A DNA stretch of 64,000 nt, taken from Bisporella sp. PMI_857 (Eukaryota > Ascomycota > Leotiomycetes > Helotiales > Helotiaceae). The stretch covers positions 62,001 through 126,000 of the forward strand of contig JAJSPD010000031.1 of the NCBI GenBank assembly GCA_021307315.1, in the 5' to 3' direction. The position numbers and the translations under genes are program-made. The notes under the pieces were generated by a model. That model worked only from the letters and a program-made list of their open reading frames with translations, did no database searches and had not been told where the DNA came from. Position 1 is the first letter of the stretch. Each line of letters opens with the position of its first letter. This document shows, one piece after another, positions 57,638 through 64,000 of this stretch.

Positions 57638-60600
57638 TTATTCTATGCCACTTTGGTACAACTTCCTTCTTCGAGCATTCCTGTCCAATTCTCCTAATGG
57701 TATTCGACGTTTTACTCGACTTGCAATACTCGAATTATCCGCTGCAGATCTTTTACCCAATACCACATTCAGTTGTGTTTCTGGCACTATATCTGAATCC
57801 ACACTAGACAGTACTGAACTCAAAGAACACTTTCTACGCCGAGTTCCTGGCACTATATCTGAATCCACACTAGACAGCGCTGACCTCAAAGAATACCTTC
57901 TACGCTGAGTTCCTGGCACTATATCCAGCTGAGTTTCTGGCACCATATCTGAATCTACACTAGACAGCATTGAACTCAAAGAACACCTTCTACGCTGAGT
58001 TCCCGGCACTATATCCGGCTGAGTTTCTGGCACCATATCTGAATCTACACTAGACAGCATTGAACTCAAAGAACACCTTCTACGCTGAGTTCCTGGCACT
58101 ATATCCGGCTGAGTTTCTGGCACTATATCTGAATCTACACTAGACAGCACTGAACTCAAAGAACACCTACGCTGAGTTCCTGGCACTGTATCCAGCTGAG
58201 TTTCTGGCACTATATCTGAATCCACACTAGACAGCACTGAGCTTAAAGAATACTCTCTTCTTTGTTGAGCCGCGTTTTCGATATCTTGAGTTATTGTTCT
58301 TATATCTAACAACCGTTGTTCAGCTATTCGAATAGACTCTGACGTACCAGGCCGCGCGGATAGAAATCCAGATAGAGATCCCGATAAGAAAAGGTTATTT
58401 GTGTTAGCCCTTGATAATTCAGCAGCTGCAGATTGCTCTAATGCGCGCCGAGCTACAGTTCTTGCTAAGTTATTGTCTTTTGCTTTCTGAGCTTCGATAT
58501 ATAACAGTGGATCCGTAGAGCTTAAGTCTGTCGATGACTCTGTTCCGGTTAGTCGTACGGAAGCTTGATTTTCCATTCGAAGCGTAGTATACTTGGCTTC
58601 TACTAAAGCAACCAAAGATTGTAAGTAATCTATCAAATCGTTGCAGTTCGTATTCTTATATAGCCAATCTGAAATATCCGGAATGATTTTCATCAACTCC
58701 GAAAAGCTCAAAGTATCCCAACATACATTGTTAACACTTTTGACAGAGTACAAGTTCGCCAGTTGCCACGCAATACTATGGCTAATAAAAGCAGTAGACG
58801 TAAGTGGAACTCGGCGTGATCGATCTTTCCAGACCAACTGAGCATGCTGCAATGCCCACACTTCTATCAACTCTAAAGCAATTCCAGATCTTGATCCTTT
58901 AACAGGTCGTTTAACTGAACTGACAACTGGTGGAAAAGCAGTTGAAAAGGGCATTAAACTCGGATTGCAACCACTACAGCATGTTTCTTTTGAAACCGAT
59001 GTTTGACTTTGATTTCTTACAAGGTTCTCCTGCAAGTATTCTAGAAAAGGTGCTCTTTTGCATGACCGATTACAAATGTCTCTCCAAATCAAAAGTAAGT
59101 CCGCTCGTTTTTCAGCTTCTTGCTTGCTCCAATATTTAACTTTAGGTAAGTTCAAATCTACTGTAGACCTTTCGGAAGCAACTGTTCTTACAGAAGCTAT
59201 ACTTTCATTATCGCTATCCTGGCAACTATCATACGTTTGGCTGACGTTCAATTTTGTAGATTGCAACTGAGTCGATCGGGTTCTGAAAGTACGCCGACTA
59301 TTTGGAGTCATGTTTCGAGAAGTTTTAGGTCGTTGTGCTACTGTATTAGTTGGAGTTGGAGTTGCAGTTGCAGTATCCGAAACAGTAGGCCTGTTACAGC
59401 CTTCAGAATCGAATCCCCAGTGTGGAAGATAAATATAAGCTTGACTAGTTTGACCTTCTCCTTGTCCACCACGGCCAATTCGTTGCCACAAATCTGCTGG
59501 ATCAAAACTTATAGGGAAATTCCAGCAAACAACTCGAGCTACATCTTTAATGTTTACTCCCATTCCTAGAGAAGTGGTCGCTACCATAATGCGAATAGCC
59601 GAGGATGGCTTTTCGAACTCTTGATATCGGTAAGATTGATCGTGCTGGCTAACTCGAGAAGAAAAGCTTTGTACAACGTTCAAAACAGACAAATTGCTAT
59701 CGACTGACTTTGCACTAGAATAGTGATTACGCAATAATGATTTGGACTTTTCGAGCAATGCCGACCGGAGAATATCTACCAGTTTTGTTCCATATCGAAT
59801 GCTATCAATAAAAACAATTGTTTTCGGTATTGCTTCAGGCGTAGCTCGAACACTGGAAACTGCATTGTCAAGAAGCCAATACAACGGCTTATACGATTGA
59901 AGAGTTCCTTTCAATATTGGCATAGTATGCAAAGTAATATCTGGTCGATCAATAGAAGTTCTAATTACTTCAGTCTGACCAGGATTGTCTCCAATAGTAC
60001 GAAATCCCGCATTTGTTAATACAGACTTTTCTGATATCTGATCCAAAGTTGCAGTACATCCGAACCATACTATATCTTGCCGCAGAATCGATCTGAGTTG
60101 GCCAAGCATAGCGAAAGCGGATCTAAAGTTGTCTCCCCATTGTTTTACCAAATGGCATTCGTCAATCGCAACTAAGCCTACTCGACTTTGAAACGACGGA
60201 TCTTTTAATATTTCTCGAAAAGACTGTGAAGATACTTGTTCAGGATTGAGCAAAATGTGAGTATACACTCCTTTTGAAATCTCCATCAACAATTTCTTGT
60301 GATTTCTTTTAGTATCAGCAGTTACTAAACAAGGTTTAGCTCCGGGCAACTGTGCAATATCTGCTAATTGTTCTTCGCCCAACTTGTTTAATGGAACAAT
60401 TTGCAACGTTATTTTAGACGTAAGAATAGAATAAGCATGGAAAATCAAGCTTTTGCCAAACCCAGTTCGAGCAATTAACAGTGTATCGCTTTTGCCGAAT
60501 ATCAGACGTCGAAGAACACGAACTTGCTCGAAGCGAGGACTAAAACCTATAGAACTTTCCGGATGTGAAATACAAAGGATACGCTAAAGACACCGTTCTA

Positions 60601-60811
60601 TAACGGCTTCTTGGAACTCTACCAAGTTCTCCGCTGCAGCTTCAAATACAATTGCCGGAAGGTCGGAAAGAGGCAGTGTAACAATTCGATCAATTGTATT
60701 TTGAAAAGAAAGCGCAGCAGATTCGCTGGGCAAATGGGCTCGTTTTCTATACCATTTAGTCCTTCTATCTTTCGTTAGGCCTTTTTGGTGTTGTTTTGCT
60801 GACTTAGCCAT
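57638..60811 (-). pseudogene. RecQ-family DECH helicase of the mobile element, one in-frame TAG
   Basis: Reading from the ATG at 60811 gives 75 codons (MAKSAKQHQKGLTKDRRTKW start), one TAG at 60586-60584, then an open frame to 57638 for 981 more codons. Helicase motifs lie after the stop: FEQVRVLRRLIFG, LLIARTGFGKSLIFHAYS (Walker A), VGLVAIDECHLVKQWGDNFR (DECH box with the RecQ-type WG), FGCTATL, MVATTSLGMGVNIKD and WQRIGRGGQGEG (motif VI). A cysteine group CNRSCKR...CCSGCNPS resembles the RecQ zinc region. The C-terminal 160 residues are tandem repeats. The TAG could be a CAG changed by C-to-T in the RIP-preferred CpA context; stop readthrough or a very short intron are less likely. Lineage inside RecQ is not resolved. 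Confidence 0.72.
57770..58250 (-). repeat. Coding tandem repeats at the helicase C-terminus
   Basis: About six units of 60-120 bp encoding variants of SLSSVLSSVDSDIVPETQLD and VPGTQRRR. Neighbouring units are nearly identical, showing recent expansion. Ser-Asp and Thr-Gln rich, so possibly a phosphorylation-prone tail. Confidence 0.85.
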
Positions 60812-60835
60812 AGCTGAGGAACAGACTTCTACCTC

Positions 60836-61384
60836 ACCAGCGAGGATACGCGATCTGATTGGCTCACAAAGGTTGACAAGGGTCCACAAAGGTTGCGGTG
60901 CAGGACGTTGAAAGCCAGCGAGGATACGCGCGATCTGATTGGCTCACAAAGGTCGACAAAGGTTGACAGAGGTTGCGGTGCAAAATGTTGAGAGCCAGCA
61001 GAATACGCGCGATCTAATTGGCTCACAAAAGTCGACAAAGGTTGACAGAGGTTGACAGAGGTTACGGTGCAGGACGTTGAAAGCCAGCGAGGATACACGC
61101 GATCTGATTGGCTCACAAAGGTCGACAAAGGTCGACAAAGGCTACGGTGCAGGACGTTGAAAGCCAGCGAGGATACACGCGATCTGATTGGCTCACAAAG
61201 GTCGACAAAGGTCGACAAAGGCTACGGTGCAGGACGTTGAAAGCCAGCGAGGATACACGCGATCTGATTGGCTCACAAAGGTCGACAAAGGTCGACAAAG
61301 GTTGCGGTGCAGGACGTTGAGAGCCAGCGAGGATACGCGCGATCTGATTGGCTCACAAAGGTCGACAAAGGTCGACAAAGGCTA
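60836..61384 (-). repeat. Minisatellite of about seven 80-bp units carrying the CCAAT motif
   Basis: Units start near 60839, 60914, 60992, 61083, 61163, 61243 and 61323; the last four are spaced exactly 80 bp and nearly identical. Each contains GCGAGGATACRCGCGATCTG, ATTGGCTCACAAAGG, one to three GTYGACAAAG units and TGCAGGACGTTGAAAGCC. The array sits immediately upstream of the helicase start codon at 60811. All ORFs across it are shadows of the repeat. Confidence 0.92.
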
Positions 61385-61470
61385 GAATCCCTTTTATCTG
61401 GATCACAATAGCTAACAATTGCAACAAACAGACAACAAGCGCAACTGCGGGGCTTGAATCACTTTACCTC

Positions 61471-62110
61471 TCCTTCGCGACTACCAACGCAATACACCTT
61501 CCTTCAATAAACAACCAGGTATTCAAAGGTGGCACTGCTTGGGAGACCTTCCACCTATAAGGAATAATTGATACAGATGGTGGTTGTTGAATAATCGACA
61601 ACGAGGGCCGAAAAACGCGTCTCAAACCACCTCTACCCCTCCTTCGCGATTCCCAACGCAATATGCCTTCTTTTAATATACAATCAAGTATTTAAAGTGG
61701 GCACTGCTTCGGAGACCTTCAGCGTACAAGGAATACTTGATACAGGTGGTGTGAAAAATCGACAACAATGGCCGAAACACGCTTCTCGAACCAATTTTAC
61801 CCCTCCTTCGCGATTACCAACGCAATACACCTTCCTTCAATAAACAACCAGGTATTCAAAGGTGGCACTGCTTGGGAGACCTTCCACCTATAAGGAATAA
61901 TTGATACAGATGGTGGTTGTTGAATAATCGACAACGAGGGCCGAAAAACGCGTCTCAAACCACCTCTACCCCTCCTTCGCGATTCCCAACGCAATACACT
62001 TTCTTTCAATAAACGACCTAGTATCCAAAATGGCACTGTTTTCAAAGACCCTCCACGTATAAGTATTAGATAATTGAGTGCGTGGTTGTTGAATGATCGA
62101 TAGCGTTCGA
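61471..62110. repeat. 169-bp satellite, four units in a two-unit higher-order pattern
   Basis: Units begin at 61471, 61640, 61804 and 61973, each with TCCTTCGCGA then CCAACGCAATA. Units 1 and 3 (169 bp each) differ by a single C/T at the eleventh base by my reading; units 2 and 4 are more diverged. The 333-bp dimer was therefore duplicated recently. Confidence 0.9.
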
Positions 62111-62163
62111 TTGACCTTCGATTGAGCCCGACCTCGATCACTTTTGAAACCCGATTTTTTGCG

Positions 62164-62260
62164 TTCGACGCTGTAGTTCACCCTTTTATTAGCCAATTGA
62201 ACCATTTAAATTGTAATAATTATAAAATTTAAACCTTTATCTAGCTTTATGATCCGGCAT
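62164..62260 (+). repeat. Right copy of a diverged direct repeat shared by both element arms
   Basis: Starts TTCGACGCTGTAGTT (62164-62178) and ends with TTATGATCCGG (about 62247). The left copy starts TTCAACGCTGTAGTT (51734-51748) and has TATGATCCG at about 51819. The two landmarks are 84-85 bp apart in both; the sequence between is AT-rich and diverged. Direct, not inverted. Confidence 0.5.
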
Positions 62261-62349
62261 TTAAATGACAGATGCGTTGTGAGATTAGTAGTAGTCAATT
62301 GAAAATTGTCAAAAAGTCAGAAATTTCATTGTTACCACTAAAACGATCC

Positions 62350-62365
62350 CCATTTGACCTCAGAC
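62350..62365 (-). repeat. Right terminal inverted repeat
   Basis: CCATTTGACCTCAGAC, exact reverse complement of 51666-51681. Immediately outside, CGCTTCGCTG (62365-62374) pairs with CAGCGAAGCG (62427-62436); with flanking CTCAG/CTGAG the arms are 16 bp with one mismatch. Confidence 0.8.
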
Positions 62366-62503
62366 GCTTCGCTGACGCTCGCAACCAAATAGGCTTAGTT
62401 TGGAAATTTTAAGTGGATCGCCTTGGCAGCGAAGCGACTGAGTAAACTGAGATAAACCTCACTTGACGCCCACATCCGGAGCACGTCAGCATAACCTGGC
62501 AGT

Positions 62504-64000
62504 ATGGATTTGGGTGAAGCACACTGGCTTGAAACCCAGTCTGGCGGTCTTTTTGAGCAGAGTTTCGATCTTGAAGACTGGGAGCTGCAGCCAGAGCAAA
62601 CTCAGCAGGCATCTATCATACCGACCCCTACCGAATCACTCAACACTCCCAAACGCCGTCGGCCACGGACTATACTAAAGCATACAGCAACCACACAACC
62701 TCGCAAGCGATCAAAGACAAATGTAGGTCCAGAACGTCCGTCATTTTTATCACTGTACTGAAACTCCTCAGTGTCACGTGGGCAGAATGTGCAACCACTT
62801 CTAACATTGACCAGGAATCTTTAGTGCCAGGAACTGGCACTGGATTTAACACAGATTCCTCGAACAATAACTCGGGGTTATTGTCTATATCTACTCTGGC
62901 CTCTTCTTCTGGTCCAGTTGGCTCGGCGCCTGATGTGTCACCTAAAAATATAGTGGCGGCATCCCCCATTGGAGCTTCGGCAGCTATATCGCCTACAGTG
63001 ACCTACAATTACGTTAGTAATGAATTGGTACAATCTAAAACAAGAGTTTGGACTCTTGTCCATGATCCAGTCCGTTATGCTTCGTATATAGAATAGACGT
63101 ATACTAATTGTTTCCAGGCCACAAAACGACTGCTCACGCGAGTGCCCGATTCGACTCTTGCCGAGATCCAGAACATTGTAAAGATATCGCAGAAAGCACA
63201 TGAATCTTGGCGAGATGTGCTTTTCTCTAAAAGAAGGGCAGTCATGCTACGCTTGCTCGAATCGCTTCGTTCAAACTTTAACGCGATTGTAAGTCCAAAC
63301 TACGCGCGCATGTAGAATGCATATGCTGACTTAAACCATAGGCAACTTCCATTAGTATAGAATCAGGAAAGATTCTCACCGACGCTTCAAGCGAGGTCAT
63401 ACGCTCGTTAGACATGATAGAAGCTGCATGCTCTATTCCCGGCGGAACGATTGGAACGCATTTGGTGAATGAGGCTACGAGGACCCATACAACTTATGAG
63501 CCATTGGTACGCTGTCTAATTTCGAATATTTATGTTGATTTTGCTGATGGAAGTCTAGGGTGTATGTATGATAGTGACTCCTTTCAACTTCCCGATTTTA
63601 ATAGCATTAGTAAGTTGAAATTCTACACTCTCCTTGGACCCTATCGACGCCATGGAGTAAATCTTCAACAATCAATAGTCTGACGTTTTCTCCTAGTGGT
63701 CAATCCCATTCGCAATAATCACTGGAAACACAGTTGTCTGGAAACCGTCAGAGCGCTGTCCAAGTTCTGCCATGCTTCTTGCTAAATGCTTCTACCAAGC
63801 TGACTTCCCTCCTGGAGTTTTCAATGTTATCCATGGTGGTCCAACGGCTGTTGAGAAACTCCTCTCTCAGCCAGAGATCAAGGCTGTATCATTTGTTGGC
63901 TCGGACGACGCCGCGGAGCGTGTTCATGACCATGCTGTTGCCACTAGAAAGAGAGTTCAGGCCGACTGTGGGAGCAAGAACCACGGCGTGATTATGGAAG
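62504..64000 (+). CDS. ALDH6-like (methylmalonate-semialdehyde dehydrogenase family) gene, 3' end outside window
   Basis: NAD-dependent aldehyde dehydrogenase of the group acting in valine/pyrimidine catabolism; the true substrate is not known. Exons 62504-62722, 62815-63069, 63118-63288, 63342-63506, 63559-63609 and 63697 to the window edge; 388 codons visible. Family blocks: YNYVSNELVQSKTRVWTLVH, HDPATKRLLTRVPDST (across intron 2), KRRAVMLRLLESLRSNFNAI, GVCMIVTPFNFPILIALWSI (across intron 5), NTVVWKPSERCPSSAMLLAK, GVFNVIHGGPTAVEKLL and KAVSFVGSD. The catalytic Cys is beyond the edge. About 145 residues precede the dehydrogenase domain: an acidic start, then KRRRPRTILK and PRKRSK basic clusters and a Ser-rich stretch, unlike a mitochondrial presequence. 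No in-frame ATG exists in exon 2, so the extension seems genuine. Confidence 0.85.

Larger units (their letters stand above)
51666..62365. mobile_element. Candidate DNA transposon with DUF6589 and RecQ-helicase genes
   Basis: About 10.7 kb between GTCTGAGGTCAAATGG (51666-51681) and its exact reverse complement (62350-62365). Inside: a DUF6589-type gene on + and a RecQ-type helicase gene on -, convergent; a GC-rich middle segment; minisatellites in the right arm; and many copies of a short CCAAT-containing motif that near both ends points inward. The inverted repeats, subterminal motifs and a transposase-like gene suggest a DNA transposon; I know of no described family with this exact composition. 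No target-site duplication is evident at the repeat edges, and one motif copy lies outside the left end, so the true borders may differ. Both genes carry one disabling lesion. Confidence 0.65.

Noticed and set aside
57638..60811. Telomere-linked helicase marking a subtelomere
   Set aside because: No telomeric repeats are present and an ordinary metabolic gene continues to the right.
60836..61384. CRISPR-like array
   Set aside because: Units are contiguous near-identical 80-bp repeats with no unique spacers, in a eukaryotic context.
60829..61385. Several 60-129 codon ORFs on both strands across the minisatellite
   Set aside because: They are the same repeat translated again and again; no independent support.
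51666..62365. Starship-type giant element
   Set aside because: No DUF3435 tyrosine-recombinase captain gene is seen, and Starships lack terminal inverted repeats of this kind as a defining feature.
51632..62365. Helitron, suggested by a 3'-type hairpin and a helicase gene
   Set aside because: The helicase is RecQ-like with a DECH box, not Pif1-like, no HUH Rep domain is visible, and the ends are inverted repeats.

Overview
The window comes from a filamentous ascomycete (Pezizomycotina). Genes carry short introns, mostly 49-90 nt with GT-AG ends and CTAAC-like branch points. They include families typical of this group: an SREBP with a tyrosine bHLH, a DIM-5/Clr4 H3K9 methyltransferase, a Rieske-tailed fungal nitrite reductase, a Zn2Cys6 regulator and an HVA1-type TUDOR protein. 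I would guess Leotiomycetes or a neighbour, with low confidence. All exon joins below were worked out by eye from splice consensus and frame, and every complete multi-exon model closes in frame.

Bases 1-49,500 are ordinary gene-dense euchromatin. In order: SREBP (5' end outside the window), nitrite reductase niiA, a lactose block (GH2 beta-galactosidase on - and a sugar permease on + sharing an 892-bp promoter, then a Zn2Cys6 regulator on +), a one-span membrane protein of unknown role (-), Kes1-type sterol-binding protein (-), bHLH factor (+), DIM-5 (-), Rrp1 (+), sphingoid base kinase (-), beta-COP sec26 (-), mago nashi (+, six short exons), Gid4 (+, with a GC-AG intron), a Tic20/DUF4870-like membrane protein (+), an AAA ATPase (-), an HVA1/TUDOR protein (-, with a 902-nt intron), a single-exon conserved protein (-) and Def1 (+).

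From about 51.6 to 62.4 kb the character changes: AT-rich sequence, tandem repeats and a recurring CCAAT-containing motif. I read this as a mobile element of about 10.7 kb, bounded by a 16-bp perfect inverted repeat (51,666-51,681 and 62,350-62,365). It has two convergent genes: a DUF6589-type protein (+) with one frameshift, and a RecQ-family DECH helicase (-) interrupted by one in-frame TAG. Between them lies a GC-rich segment with an internal duplication, a cysteine-motif ORF and a run of five perfect hairpins. An 80-bp minisatellite and a 169-bp satellite fill the right arm. Differences between duplicated copies are transitions, as expected of RIP. This element is the most interesting content of the window.

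The last 1.5 kb is the 5' part of an ALDH6-like dehydrogenase gene (+) with an unusual basic, low-complexity N-terminal extension. It starts 138 bp outside the element's right end and runs off the window.
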